From assembly GCF_000224145.3 (NCBI RefSeq), contig NC_020168.2, positions 3,452,561 through 3,516,560 on the forward strand: a stretch of 64,000 bases of DNA, read 5' to 3'. Below are positions 39,401 through 44,604 of the stretch, one piece after another. The notes beneath the pieces are model-generated. The model did not search any database. It was given only the letters and a program-made list of their open reading frames with translations, and had not been told where the DNA came from. Position numbers and translations under genes: made by a program. Source of the DNA: Ciona intestinalis. Taxonomy: Eukaryota; Chordata; Ascidiacea; Phlebobranchia; Cionidae. How positions within the stretch are numbered: position 1 is the first letter of the stretch; each line of letters begins with the position of its first letter.

Positions 39401-40118
39401 ATTTTATGAAAATTGCACTTCAATTTAATGTTGAGAGGAAAATAAAATGAAAACTATGGACTTTATTTACTAAGGTGTAATTAACAAACATATGATATTT
39501 CACCATATTGATTTATTTGGGATTTATACAACAAGGTATGTAAGGTGAAACTGAGATTTAGGTGAGTTGAGTCATTACATCAATTATGAATAGTTGGCGA
39601 TAAGAACTTTTAGAGAGAAAAGAGTTTGATTTGTCTTACTTATTATAAAGGTGTGTAACACATTGGTAAAGGGTTCAAGCCTTTTCACTGCTACCATTTT
39701 GGGTGTATGTGTCTTTGAGTAAGACACTAAAGGGCAATTGCTGCAACCCAGTGGTCACTAATAGAGAGTAATTGGTTGTTCAAATTATCAGCCACACATA
39801 AAAAAATCCCCCCAAAAATAATCCTGCTTTATAAACTCTTTATTTACCTCAAATCTTTCACTGATTTCTTGAGCTGCTTTCAATTTGTTTTCATCCGCTA
39901 TAAAGTAAAATGTCAACTATTTTAATATTACGAAAAAAAAACAATAAAAATTTTACAAAAAATTTATTATGAAATTACCAAATGACAAGAAAATATGTAA
40001 ATAATTCTACAATGAACATCTTTAACTTACGAGTGCTCGGGCTGTTCAGTATTGTCAGGTAAGATTGATATTTTACGATATCTTGATTCAAGTCTGAAGT
40101 GGCTGGTGTTTGCAACAT
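133..40118 (-). CDS. TRRAP: TRRAP, transformation/transcription domain-associated protein (N-terminal 2,943 residues, 59 exons; continues off the left edge)
   Basis: TRRAP (yeast Tra1) is a very large nuclear scaffold that binds transcription activators and anchors the SAGA and NuA4/TIP60 histone acetyltransferase complexes; its kinase-like domain is catalytically dead in the family. The 59 exons I assembled translate colinearly with vertebrate TRRAP from the first residues onward, with very strong blocks such as [31 protein letters not shown] and [12 protein letters not shown]. All introns have GT-AG ends, all phases join, and total coding length is 8,829 bases. The start is the ATG at 40116-40118; the next residues align with the vertebrate N-terminus from about residue 20. 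The part seen is HEAT-repeat solenoid plus the beginning of FAT; the rest of FAT, the PI3K-like domain and FATC must lie left of position 1. Exon lists are in the block entries. Family identity is very secure from remembered vertebrate sequence; individual exon edges are hand-called. Confidence 0.96.
346..780. repeat. Tandem repeat, ~130-bp unit, 3+ copies
   Basis: AGATATCAAAGC...TTTAACTTTGGTTAAAAGTAATATATG, CGAAATAGCAAAAA and a GTAACAAA...TGTTTTGG block recur about every 130 bases. Fills the TRRAP intron between exons 58 and 59. Confidence 0.75.
1998..2334. repeat. Tandem array of ~80-bp units made of SINE tail sequence
   Basis: Four units each carry CACCAACAAAGTTAC, a GGCATGAGGTGTGTGAAACAG-like block, ACACATGTGTTATAA and an AT-rich spacer. 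Those blocks are the tail of the SINE-like family. The first two units are nearly identical; the last two are diverged. Beside TRRAP exon 56. Confidence 0.75.
2812..3120 (+). mobile_element. tRNA-headed SINE-like element, near full length
   Basis: The head TATGGCAAAGTGGTTAGTGCG...ATGGGTTGAAGGC carries degenerate tRNA A-box and B-box sequences. The body contains CCAACCCAGTGGTCACTAATG, an A-rich middle and the tail CATACATGGTAACTC...AAGCAAGTTATATTCATT. The family may be the composite SINE reported from Ciona (Cics-1), from memory. In the TRRAP intron between exons 54 and 55. Confidence 0.75.
4300..4378 (-). mobile_element. GGTGGGG-type MITE, right end only
   Basis: GTTCTTTGTTTACTTTTAA...GGTGTCCCATCTTTCCCCATCCTACTATATA is the right third of the family. 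Next to TRRAP exon 53. Confidence 0.65.
5341..5508. mobile_element. hAT-like MITE with 8-bp target duplication
   Basis: The element runs from CAGTGGCGCAGCC to GGCTGCGCCACGG, with inverted ends, a G-run/C-run near the left end and a T-rich right part. TGTATGAG stands directly before it (5333-5340) and directly after it (5509-5516), a perfect 8-base target duplication as made by hAT transposases. It has no coding capacity and lies in the TRRAP intron between exons 51 and 52. Confidence 0.85.
5895..5970 (+). mobile_element. tRNA-like SINE head fragment
   Basis: CGCCGCTATGACAGTGGTTAG...CTCGACGCTGCTA resembles only the head of the family. Not a functional tRNA: the stem pairings and anticodon arm are not preserved. 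Confidence 0.4.
6132..6197. repeat. 24-bp tandem repeat, three copies
   Basis: AAGGTACCTTCGGAGGGTTA with A-run spacers repeats at 24-base spacing. It explains a short open frame on the minus strand with repeated KVPFFNPP, which is not a gene. Confidence 0.8.
6773..12775 (-). CDS. TRRAP: TRRAP exons 41-49 (residues 2012-2485)
   Basis: Exons are 12699-12775, 11973-12109, 10961-11113, 10274-10411, 9673-9889, 9058-9219, 8165-8337, 7514-7662 and 6773-6986. Exon 41 gives [20 protein letters not shown]; exon 42 resumes at [17 protein letters not shown]. The linker between them is far shorter than in vertebrate TRRAP, and the exon phases join without a gap. Later blocks [53 protein letters not shown] and [19 protein letters not shown] are unmistakable. 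Exon 49 ends in the conserved [19 protein letters not shown]. Confidence 0.92.
7286..7459 (+). mobile_element. GGTGGGG-type MITE, left end truncated
   Basis: Starts in the core (GGGACATCTTTTCATTCTA) and ends CTTCCCCCCACCCTACTATT. Between TRRAP exons 48 and 49. Confidence 0.7.
8829..9017 (+). mobile_element. SINE-like element, 3' half
   Basis: AATCCAGTGGTCACTAATGG to AAGTAAGCTACATTCATT; the head is lost. It is inserted in an AT-rich local repeat (TTAGGACATAATAAATAAAAT motif at 8658 and 9033) next to TRRAP exon 46. Confidence 0.7.
9319..9650 (-). mobile_element. tRNA-headed SINE-like element, full length
   Basis: Reverse orientation: it begins with the tail (AATGAATGAGCTGAACTTGC), passes CATTAGTGACCACTGGGTT and ends with the head (GGGTTACAGGCAGGCGAGCT...GTGCTACGG). 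It ends about 20 bases from the donor of TRRAP exon 45. Confidence 0.8.
10660..10890. repeat. Dispersed repeat with GTGTAGCGACCACACC core
   Basis: Shares ordered blocks (AAATGGCTTGT, GGTGTAGCGACCACACC, TTTTGTCGCTATATC, TTTAAAATATTTTTAAATCTT) with copies at 13005-13225 and 26700-26935 in the other orientation, and with fragments at 38860-39190 and about 55010-55045. No coding capacity. Confidence 0.6.
11141..11408. repeat. Two-copy tandem duplication, 134-bp period
   Basis: TTAGGGGTGTA...GTAG..CAGTAGTTCTTAAACTAGGGG through GTGTTATAACCAAAGACTC occurs at 11141 and 11275. The CAGTAGTTCTTAAACTAGGGG motif resembles a hAT-type terminus, so the unit may itself be a transposon relic. Confidence 0.7.
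11699..11895. repeat. 62-bp tandem repeat, ~3.2 copies
   Basis: TCACTAAAAATTTAAACAAA starts at 11699, 11761, 11823 and (partly) 11885. Copies are almost identical, suggesting recent expansion. Confidence 0.85.
12165..12590. repeat. AT-rich degenerate tandem repeat
   Basis: Units of the type ATTACATAAATATACAGGTATTAATATATATGACATAAA recur with variable spacing through the intron between TRRAP exons 41 and 42. Confidence 0.65.
13005..13225. repeat. Dispersed repeat (GTGTAGCGACC family), abutting TRRAP exon 40
   Basis: Inverted relative to 10660-10890. Its right end (AAAAATGTGCGAAAAAATAC) runs directly into the splice donor of TRRAP exon 40 at 13224-13225, so the intron side of that donor appears to be repeat sequence. 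Confidence 0.6.
13226..19916 (-). CDS. TRRAP: TRRAP exons 33-40 (residues 1541-2011)
   Basis: Exons are 19746-19916, 19173-19328, 17805-17919, 16651-16856, 15117-15310, 14329-14620, 13877-14062 and 13226-13320. Exons 34-36 are comparatively divergent, but [15 protein letters not shown] and NYSMLQKRM keep the alignment. Exons 37-39 are highly conserved: [57 protein letters not shown]. Exon 40 encodes [22 protein letters not shown]. The reverse-strand shadow frame of exon 38 on the plus strand (14392-14640) is not a gene. Confidence 0.92.
13600..13868. repeat. Low-complexity AT repeat
   Basis: Imperfect repeats of ATTAAAAAAATGTTATATTA-like units, extending almost to the donor of TRRAP exon 39. 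Confidence 0.7.
14641..14839 (+). mobile_element. GGTGGGG-type MITE, full length (~195 bp)
   Basis: Begins TATAGAGTAGGGTGGGGGAA and ends TTCCCCCACCCTACTATA, with inverted ends and the family core CTCATTT..GTAGGAAACAAAGAACATT ... CATAGACCGTTGTAATT. The TA at both ends would fit a Tc1/mariner-type TA target. Serves as the reference copy for the family in this window. Confidence 0.85.
15311..16650. other. Largest TRRAP intron (between exons 36 and 37)
   Basis: 1.34 kb with no recognisable gene. The part 15600-16560 is less AT-rich than neighbouring introns, contains two CCACGTG motifs near 15922 and 15946, and ends in the palindromic repeat at 16471-16566. It may be a diverged transposon. Confidence 0.4.
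16471..16566. repeat. Palindrome-rich repeat end (ATTCGGATTCG family)
   Basis: Several ATTCGGATTCG / CGAATCCGAAT motifs form short inverted repeats and the block ends CCCATCCCTAG. A related stretch is at 53305-53405. The CATCCCTA end recalls the TIR of the element at 62400, so this may be one end of a hAT-like element; the other end was not found. Confidence 0.45.
17385..17512 (-). mobile_element. SINE-like element fragment
   Basis: CATACACTTCATACCAGCTTG, TGACTAATGGGTTGGAAC and TTAAGTGCCTCAC are in family order. Joined directly to a truncated MITE at 17513. Confidence 0.5.
17513..17675 (+). mobile_element. GGTGGGG-type MITE, left end truncated
   Basis: Core from TATTTTCTCATTTGGTAG to CTCCTCCCACACTACTGTATA. 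It begins exactly where a SINE fragment (17385-17512) stops. Confidence 0.65.
18607..18670. mobile_element. Right-end fragment of the hAT-like MITE
   Basis: The stretch ends in CTGGCTGCGCCACTG followed by TACATACATGGTCAA, the same flank as the full copy at 18977-19130. It therefore belongs to a local duplication rather than a separate insertion. Confidence 0.75.
18774..18970 (+). mobile_element. GGTGGGG-type MITE, full length
   Basis: TATAGCAGGGTGGGGGAAGA to CCCCCCTCCTACTATA with a complete core. Inserted in the local duplication next to TRRAP exon 34. Confidence 0.85.
18977..19130. mobile_element. hAT-like MITE with 8-bp target duplication (second copy)
   Basis: Same family as 5341-5508: starts CAGTGGCGCAGCCAGG and ends CTGGCTGCGCCACTG. 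It is flanked by TACATACA on both sides (18969-18976 and 19131-19138). The right flank leads directly into TRRAP exon 34, only about 35 bases away. Confidence 0.85.
19329..19690. repeat. Two-copy duplication in the TRRAP intron between exons 33 and 34
   Basis: CTGAATAGAAAAAATAGCC...TTTATGAAGAAG...ACAACTGAAAAG...GTATTGGCAA at 19329-19440 is repeated in diverged form at about 19573-19690. Confidence 0.6.
20183..20322. mobile_element. Degenerate hAT-like MITE copy
   Basis: Recognisable by the CAGCCAGGGGG start, the GGGTTTAGGGGGTCGCGG core and the TTTTTCTGGCT...CACTG end. Both termini are damaged. It lies in the T-rich TRRAP intron between exons 32 and 33. Confidence 0.65.
20570..25831 (-). CDS. 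TRRAP: TRRAP exons 24-32 (residues 1037-1540, HEAT solenoid)
   Basis: Exons are 25691-25831, 24521-24664, 23787-23929, 23410-23532, 22861-23007, 22166-22390, 21681-21824, 21260-21444 and 20570-20828. Diagnostic blocks are [67 protein letters not shown] and [15 protein letters not shown]. Exon 24 ends at a phase-1 junction into the short variable loop before the conserved [19 protein letters not shown]. Exon 32 contains a Gln/Thr-rich spacer (residues around [13 protein letters not shown]) before [17 protein letters not shown]. Copies of the exon 29 donor region sit in the following intron at about 22053-22130. Confidence 0.93.
20999..21183 (-). mobile_element. GGTGGGG-type MITE, diverged
   Basis: TAAAGGGGGGAAGATGGGGT to TCTTGCCCCACCATTT with a complete core (AACAATTAACAACGGTCTATGG). 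Between TRRAP exons 31 and 32. Confidence 0.75.
22043..22165. repeat. ~50-bp tandem repeat reaching the TRRAP exon 29 donor
   Basis: AACAAAAAAATGATCACTTTATAAGATCTCAAG... and AACAAAAAAATGCTCACTTTGTAAGATCTCAAGG... precede the true AACAAAAATGCTCAC donor region. The second copy preserves CTCACTTTGT, which includes the donor and the first bases of exon sequence. Confidence 0.65.
23569..23692. repeat. 31-bp tandem repeat, four copies
   Basis: AATGTTGCCGCATTACTTGA followed by AAAGTTATTTT repeats at 31-base spacing between TRRAP exons 26 and 27. Confidence 0.85.
24720..25265. repeat. ~95-130-bp tandem repeat, about five copies
   Basis: GCAGTTTAGAAATTATAACAC...TTTTTACACTTCATGCCCGC..TATAAGTTACAATGTATATAAC recurs about five times in the TRRAP intron between exons 24 and 25. 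Confidence 0.8.
26332..30711 (-). CDS. TRRAP: TRRAP exons 17-23 (residues 680-1036, HEAT solenoid)
   Basis: Exons are 30574-30711, 30064-30283, 29493-29659, 28639-28704, 28030-28245, 27230-27328 and 26332-26497. This is the most conserved stretch in the window: [58 protein letters not shown] and [18 protein letters not shown] are nearly identical to the vertebrate protein. Exon 19 ends in [11 protein letters not shown]; a partial copy of that edge lies in the next intron near 29378-29400. Exon 23 ends within QALTGAF, split by a phase-1 intron. Confidence 0.94.
26548..26673. mobile_element. Short MITE with ~26-bp inverted ends
   Basis: AATAATATTTTAG...CTCATCTGG at the left and CCAGATGAG...CTAAAATATTATT at the right are inverted copies with about three mismatches. 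Related pieces (CTGCTACCAGGC..., CATCTGGTATAAAA) occur at 12150-12182, 12590-12650 and 21841-21925, so the family is dispersed. Confidence 0.6.
26700..26935. repeat. Dispersed repeat (GTGTAGCGACC family)
   Basis: Starts near CGATTACGGTAGCGAAGATTTAG and contains GACAGGATATAGCGACAAAACAAC, GTGTGGTCGCTACACTTAG and ACGAGCCATCCATG, in the order and orientation of the 13005-13225 copy. Confidence 0.6.
27690..27985 (-). mobile_element. tRNA-headed SINE-like element, diverged
   Basis: Tail at the left (AATGAATGTAACCTTATTC), then CTGTTTCAAACACC, CACTGAGTTGGAGCAATTG and a head remnant ending GTGCCACAGCTG. Close to TRRAP exon 21. Confidence 0.75.
28285..28480 (-). mobile_element. SINE-like element, highly diverged
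   Basis: GAATGAATGAATGTAAATTG at the left, then AACTCATAAGTTACTAC and GAGCAATTGCTGTTAAGTGTC. Between TRRAP exons 20 and 21. Confidence 0.45.
29694..30005 (-). mobile_element. tRNA-headed SINE-like element, full length
   Basis: TGAATGAATGAATGTAACTT at the left to GCTAATCACTTTGCCATGGC at the right. Lies between TRRAP exons 18 and 19. Confidence 0.8.
30940..31111 (-). mobile_element. GGTGGGG-type MITE, left end lost
   Basis: The core ATATCCAAATATCCTAATCTTG...AACAGCAGTTTATGGG and the right end CTTCTCCCACCCTACTGTATA are present; the left TIR is replaced by unrelated sequence. Confidence 0.7.
31581..36330 (-). CDS. TRRAP: TRRAP exons 9-16 (residues 235-679, HEAT solenoid with Ser/Ala-rich loop)
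   Basis: Exons are 36145-36330, 35696-35834, 35096-35241, 34336-34473, 33824-33994, 33431-33554, 32282-32517 and 31581-31775. Blocks such as [35 protein letters not shown] and [14 protein letters not shown] align with vertebrate TRRAP. Exons 13-14 carry a low-complexity Ser/Ala/Thr stretch after [10 protein letters not shown], at the place where the vertebrate protein has a long Pro/Ala-rich insertion, so the loop position is kept but its composition differs. Exon 15 encodes the strongly conserved [15 protein letters not shown] segment and exon 16 the [16 protein letters not shown] segment. Confidence 0.92.
31793..31930 (-). mobile_element. SINE-like element, 3' third
   Basis: TTGAATGAATGTAACTTACA to GTTATTTTGCGGGTGATT; only the tail of the family, beside TRRAP exon 16. 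Confidence 0.65.
32551..33055. repeat. Two-copy tandem duplication, ~255 bp
   Basis: The sequence from ACAGATTTTATTCTATGTG through TTCATCCCATTCAGGT and CATAAAATT.ACAGGAAAAA occurs twice, with a TA-repeat expansion in the first copy. Between TRRAP exons 14 and 15. Confidence 0.8.
34046..34237 (+). mobile_element. GGTGGGG-type MITE, full length
   Basis: TATAGTAGGGTGGGGGAAGA to TCTCCCCTACTCTACTATA, between TRRAP exons 12 and 13. Confidence 0.8.
34674..34970 (-). mobile_element. tRNA-headed SINE-like element with internal duplication
   Basis: Tail, body and head are present. The block GACCACTGGGTTGGAGCAATTG through ACCAATG is repeated once (about 34761-34826 and 34836-34902). Between TRRAP exons 11 and 12. 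Confidence 0.75.
35519..35673 (-). mobile_element. GGTGGGG-type MITE, left end lost
   Basis: The core (ACAATTAACAACACTAC...GTCTATGGAAGTCG) and the right end CTCCCCCCATTACTATATA are present. Between TRRAP exons 10 and 11. Confidence 0.65.
36340..36605 (-). mobile_element. tRNA-headed SINE-like element, head truncated
   Basis: AATGAGCTTAACTTACTTTA to CACAATGGTAGCTAGGCG; the tRNA-like head is mostly missing. It starts about 10 bases beyond the acceptor of TRRAP exon 9. Confidence 0.75.
36718..40118 (-). CDS. TRRAP: TRRAP exons 1-8 (residues 1-234, start of HEAT solenoid)
   Basis: Coding exons in order are 40031-40118, 39848-39897, 39256-39366, 38504-38608, 38059-38142, 37605-37661, 37271-37402 and 36718-36792. 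The initiator ATG is at 40116-40118. Exon 1 to exon 2 joins as ...STPDENKLK, matching the vertebrate NTPDETKLK block, which fixes the frame. Helical HEAT-type segments follow ([16 protein letters not shown], then [13 protein letters not shown]). Exon 6 ends at a GTGCGT donor; an alternative GT four bases away would break the frame into exon 7, so the called edge is favoured. Exon 7 is a less conserved loop rich in Gly and Pro. Exon 8 encodes the conserved [13 protein letters not shown] helix. Confidence 0.92.
37843..37932. repeat. Dispersed repeat (GGCCAAATCTGGC... family)
   Basis: GACGCAAAAGGGCGTTG...GGGCCAAATCTGGCTTAAATCCCAGG...ACCTTACACATATGGAA. Related fragments, often with a GGCATGGCACGCCATAGGCC core, are seen at 30786-30870, 31945-31990, 33660-33725, 52205-52270, 53024-53095, 55975-56040 and 63826-63898. 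No coding capacity; class unknown. Confidence 0.5.
39650..39825 (+). mobile_element. SINE-like element, 5' half, diverged
   Basis: Head remnant GGTAAAGGGTTCAAGCC, then CAACCCAGTGGTCACTAATAG and the A-rich middle; the tail is missing. Between TRRAP exons 2 and 3. Confidence 0.6.
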
Positions 40119-40537
40119 AATGCTATTGTTAACGCCAACACTTCTTCATAAAAATATCTAAACACAGATTCTACTGCATGGCACTATGCATGTACAATGC
40201 TGCAGTTTTAACTTTGCGTTTTCCCTGTAAAACCTGGTAACAGATCATTCGTAATTAGAGTAACGGAAAACTGGTTTAAAATTGCAATTTGCCGATTACC
40301 TTCACAGCCCTAAACACCTATCCAGTATAGGTTAACAAATTAAAGCCTATATCAACACTTAACTGTTTTATAAGTTTTAAAAACCTAATAAAATAAACAC
40401 TTGCAAACACGAGCGTAAGTGAGTTTTGTGCAAAAGCGTGGTCCTTCTTAAGCGCCCTACATCTTGATTTACTCGGACCTTAAGCGCCCGAAAATATTAA
40501 AGAGCATGTGAGCTAGGTCGTTTTGGGCCATAGAAAT

Positions 40538-40954
40538 ACCGAGTAGTCCAACCCATTGTTACGTAAAACACAAATTGAACGGCAATTTGGGTCCAAAATA
40601 ACACAGTAGGTATAGGGAAAATGTATGTTTTTCGGTAAATTACAGAAAAACTTGGGCCTAAAAACAAATTTAAAGGTTGAAAAATGTAAAAAACATGTGT
40701 TATTTGTTTTCTGTGTCAAAAAAAGTCAAAAATTAGAATTAGAAGCGGTTGATTTGCGACATTTTAGTCATTTAATGCGGCTAAATTTATACATTTTTTC
40801 TAAAAAATGTTTGGTAAGGTAAATAGAAGCTGTTTTACACCTTCCCACGATAGGAAAACACAAACAAAACTTAACAAGTTCGTTATACCCATTGTCAAAG
40901 TCACCACTTTTGCTCTATTTTGGACACACATAGACGGCAGTTGGACTACTCGGT
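40538..40954. mobile_element. Candidate TIR element upstream of TRRAP
   Basis: ACCGAGTAGTCCAAC at 40538-40552 and its exact reverse complement at 40940-40954 bound a 417-base AT-rich segment without a convincing gene. Fifteen perfect inverted bases suggest a non-autonomous transposon. No clear target duplication was seen, so another origin is possible. Confidence 0.5.
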
Positions 40955-42359
40955 GTTTATACGACTCTGGTTTTGGGGTGTTTATATGACTCTGTTTCGA
41001 AAGACAACAAAATGAAAAAAATAATTTAAAACTCTCTTAAAAGTTAAAGTCAAATTTTGTATTTTTTTAGTTTTATATATATTAAAAAAACAACCTAATA
41101 AACTGTATTTTTCGGTCGTTCAAACATATATGATTCACTGACAAATATAGTTCCAATGTAAATGATACAATTTTGAGTTTAAACAATCGGCGGGTTGGGC
41201 GGTAAGTTTTTGATGGTACTCTTGCAGATGTAACAGTATGGTTTTACCCGCCCGACAATTAGAAACACCGTTTAACAGAGCATACTCTTGCAGGTGTATT
41301 ATTATGCGTTTACCCGACCCATAATATTAAAAACTCTGTGTCTTGCCCTTAGGCTAAGAATGAATGAATGTATGGTTTAATGCGTTAATCTAGAATCCAA
41401 ACCACAGTATAGGTTAACGTCAGTCTGGTTAACAATTTTGACATCACCAACTATTGGATTGGCTCGGTTGCTGTTCCAATTAAAATCGCACAAGTTTTCA
41501 TGGTGGCAGCATTGCGCCTCGGACTCGGCACCCTTTTATGACGCGGCATGTGCTCAAACCGCTATACTGCTGTACGTGTATATGCCAACATATATTTTCC
41601 AACAGAAATACGGCAGCAAGGTTGTCGTATAAACCATTAACCAATATCACACTTTTTCTGTGTATTGTCGGGGAAAGCGCGATGCTGTGAATTACAAAAA
41701 GCGCGATACTAGAAATATATAGATACAACACGGGTGTACTATGTAGCAAAATTCTATTGCGTTACTAGAGAAAAATGAAAAATAGTTTACGGGATCATTA
41801 ATAACAATGTACCACAAACAAATTTAACCTTGATAAGCAAAGTAATAAATTGCCAGAAAAGGTCTATTGAGAGTATGCCTGGCAGCAACAATGCATATAT
41901 GTGACTAGTTTTCTTAATTTTTTCATTGCGTTTTTAATGCCGTTATTTAGTACTACTTCAGCGTTTTACATAAATGAAAAATGGTTTACGTTTTAATAGG
42001 TTTAGTAAAAATCTAAAACTCGGATACAAGATTTTGCGCATATTAAAAACTTTTCTTTAAACAATAAGCACATATACACAACACAAATATGTCTCTGAGG
42101 CAAAAATGAACGTTTGGACAGCACTATAGTCCTATGCAGAAAGCAGGAAAAAACACACACATATATATAGTATAAAAAAAACTGAAGGAAAAACTTGCTC
42201 AATAGGGTAAAAAGTTTTCAGTTTTCAGCGCATTCGTTTCTTCCCTGCAAAATAAATCGGTGAATAAATGAAGTGCAAAGATAATGTTTAATAAACATAG
42301 CATATTCTAGACCAAACGTAAGCTACCCGGTCTATTAAAACCTAATATGGAAAGGCTAA

Positions 42360-42535
42360 AAATGCGAGTTTGAGGCCCGACCGTTGTGGTCCTTAGGCAA
42401 GTCACTTAACGGCAATTGCCACGGACCCAGTGGTCCATTGGGTTTTCAAAAATTGTCATTCATACTAGGCACAAGTCGTATATAACACGGCCATTTCCCT
42501 GCCACGTGAAGATAAATAAATTAATTTATTCGTTC
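42360..42535 (+). mobile_element. SINE-like element, highly diverged
   Basis: CAAGTCACTTAACGGCAATTG, CCCAGTGGTCCATTGGG and GGCCATTTCCCTGCCACGTG follow in family order. Intergenic. Confidence 0.45.
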
Positions 42536-43683
42536 CATTAATTTATGGATTCAAAGTTAGAATCATTTTTGGGCACTAAGCAGCAGCAGAGAGTATAGCA
42601 AAAGACAAAAGCGGCTTTATTGAGCATTTTAAATTGATTTTTCTAGACCAGACGATGATAAGCAAACACAAGACGTCCTATATTTAGAACGATGTACATC
42701 TTTCTTGTTTAAAATCTCGTAAATATTAAAGATGTGTATATTATAACTGTCATCAAAGTATTTTGCAAAGTTGCCGTGCCATATGGTTATTACTGGGTTT
42801 TTGTTTTGCGCTTTTTGAGTGACCTTTTTGCGCAACATTATAAAGCGTGCTGTGGCGACGTGACATTTCGCACGATTTCAAAGTTCCTGGTGTTTATGTT
42901 TTTTTGAAGGGGACTTCCTTATAAACAACTTACGCTCACGTTTACATTAATCCTTGCAATATGGTTAACAATGTTAGATTGTTGTTGTTTAAATTGTGGT
43001 CAGCCATAAAGTTGCGATCTATAATTCATTTGAACCCGTATAGGTTGCACGCCAAGAGGCAATTAGCCACCGGCGTGGGTATATTAAACCACGACTATAC
43101 TTAATTCGCACAATGTGCCCTCGTCAAAACAAGTGTTGTTTACCGGGGTTCAACTAAGCGTGATTGCGATACATTATTTCCCCGCATATGGAAAACACGC
43201 CCAGTAGGCGGGTACCGCAACGGTGCCCTCTGATTGGCTGTTTTAAATCGCGCGAGAGAGGCCTGGTTAGATCTCGTCTCGAAGTAACCTTGGTGTGAAA
43301 ACAAACAGACGGCGCCTACACAGTAAATAGGCTAATTTAAAGATTGCTTCTGGATGTTTGTCTTATGTTACCAGAATTAATAATGTTTTATCTTGAGCTG
43401 ACATTGCGTTGACCTTGGTGGAACTTGAACATAATATGCATGTACAAACAACATGTGCACGTGCAAAGATAATGTATAACAACCCGTACACTTCAACTCG
43501 GTTCGTTACAATTTGAAACATGCGACAGCAAACAAGTTGCATTTATATCTGCAGTGTCTGCATCGCACTTACTAAACTGTTCGATTTCGGAGAAATTTTA
43601 AATAAAATTTTGCAGCGGTTTTAGGTTACATGTTGTGACAAAAGCCTTAACCGCGCTACATATGCTGGCACAGCAATTGGTTT

Positions 43684-43882
43684 GTATAGTACAGTGGGGA
43701 AAGATGGGACACCTTTATCGCCTAATATCCAAATATCCTGATCTTGTTTTAAACAATTAAGAACAGTCTATGGAAGTCTTGAAGATATGGTATTGGAATT
43801 CTTTAGTTATTCTTTGTTTACTACCAAATGGGACGAGAAAGTAGAACGAAAAGGTGTCCCATCTTCCCCACCCTACTATATA
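43684..43882 (-). mobile_element. GGTGGGG-type MITE, full length
   Basis: TATAGTACAGTGGGGAAAGA to CTTCCCCACCCTACTATA; the core reads in the opposite order to the 14641 copy. Intergenic. Confidence 0.8.
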
Positions 43883-44005
43883 TATACATAGCGTAGCATG
43901 TATATGCAATCGAATCACCATTAAAGACCATTACTTGAAATGGTAGCAATTTTATATCCCATATTGCATACCCCCTTTTATGTCTCAATATTATGCATAT
44001 ATATT

Positions 44006-44204
44006 AGTAGGGTGGGGGAAGATGGGACACCTGTTCATTCTATTTGCTCGTCCCATTTGGTAGTAAACAAAGAACATTTTTAGAATTATATAACCGTATT
44101 CTTACAACCACCATAGACCGTTGTTAATTGTTTAAAACACTATCAGGATACTTGGATATTATGTGCCAACGGTGTCCTATCTCCCCCCAACCTACTATAT
44201 AGCA
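44006..44204 (+). mobile_element. GGTGGGG-type MITE, full length
   Basis: TTAGTAGGGTGGGGGAAGAT to CTCCCCCCAACCTACTATA. Lies only about 120 bases from the copy at 43684-43882 in opposite orientation. Confidence 0.8.
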
Positions 44205-44495
44205 TTTTAGGCCGTAGCAGATACAGCTATACCTATAAACTAGTGCTAACAACATTAATAAGCATATATGCAAATGAATAGGAAATCATTCGACATTCGA
44301 GTGGAAGAGGCTGTTTCGTCATCTTCTGGTATCGTGTGTAACATATTCTTATCACTGATTGTAATCATTGGGTTAAATTCAGAACATGAGTAAAATTGTG
44401 GTTCGGGTTAAAAAATATGGTTACTTTGAAACTGCTTTTCTCGTCGGGGTTTCAATTAGAAATTAGCACTAATGTAACTTTGTAATTGAATAATT

Positions 44496-44501
44496 TTTAT
44501 T
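44496..44501 (-). terminator. CDO1: Candidate poly(A) signal of CDO1
   Basis: TTTATT on the plus strand reads AATAAA on the minus strand about 105 bases after the CDO1 stop codon. Spacing and motif fit a normal polyadenylation signal; transcript ends have not been seen. Confidence 0.5.
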
Positions 44502-44604
44502 GTATGGCTTTGAATTTAGAACCCAACAAGACCCAATAGTTAAAGCAATTGTCGTTAAGCATTCTAACGACAAACTACTGTGCAACGACGATGGTTAAAT
44601 TTTG

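Larger units (their letters stand above)
40119..44604. other. Intergenic region between CDO1 and TRRAP
   Basis: This 4.5-kb stretch contains no coding sequence I recognise on either strand. It holds the TRRAP 5' leader and presumed promoter just right of 40118, a candidate TIR element at 40538-40954, a short direct/inverted repeat at about 41187-41335, a degenerate SINE copy at 42360-42535, a relatively GC-rich CCAAT-containing stretch at 43190-43270, two MITE copies (43684-43882 and 44006-44204) and the CDO1 3' UTR near its right end. Confidence 0.6.

Noticed and set aside
40625..40989. Overlapping plus-strand frames in the intergenic region
   Set aside because: They lie inside the candidate TIR element, have no similarity to known families and contradict each other in frame.
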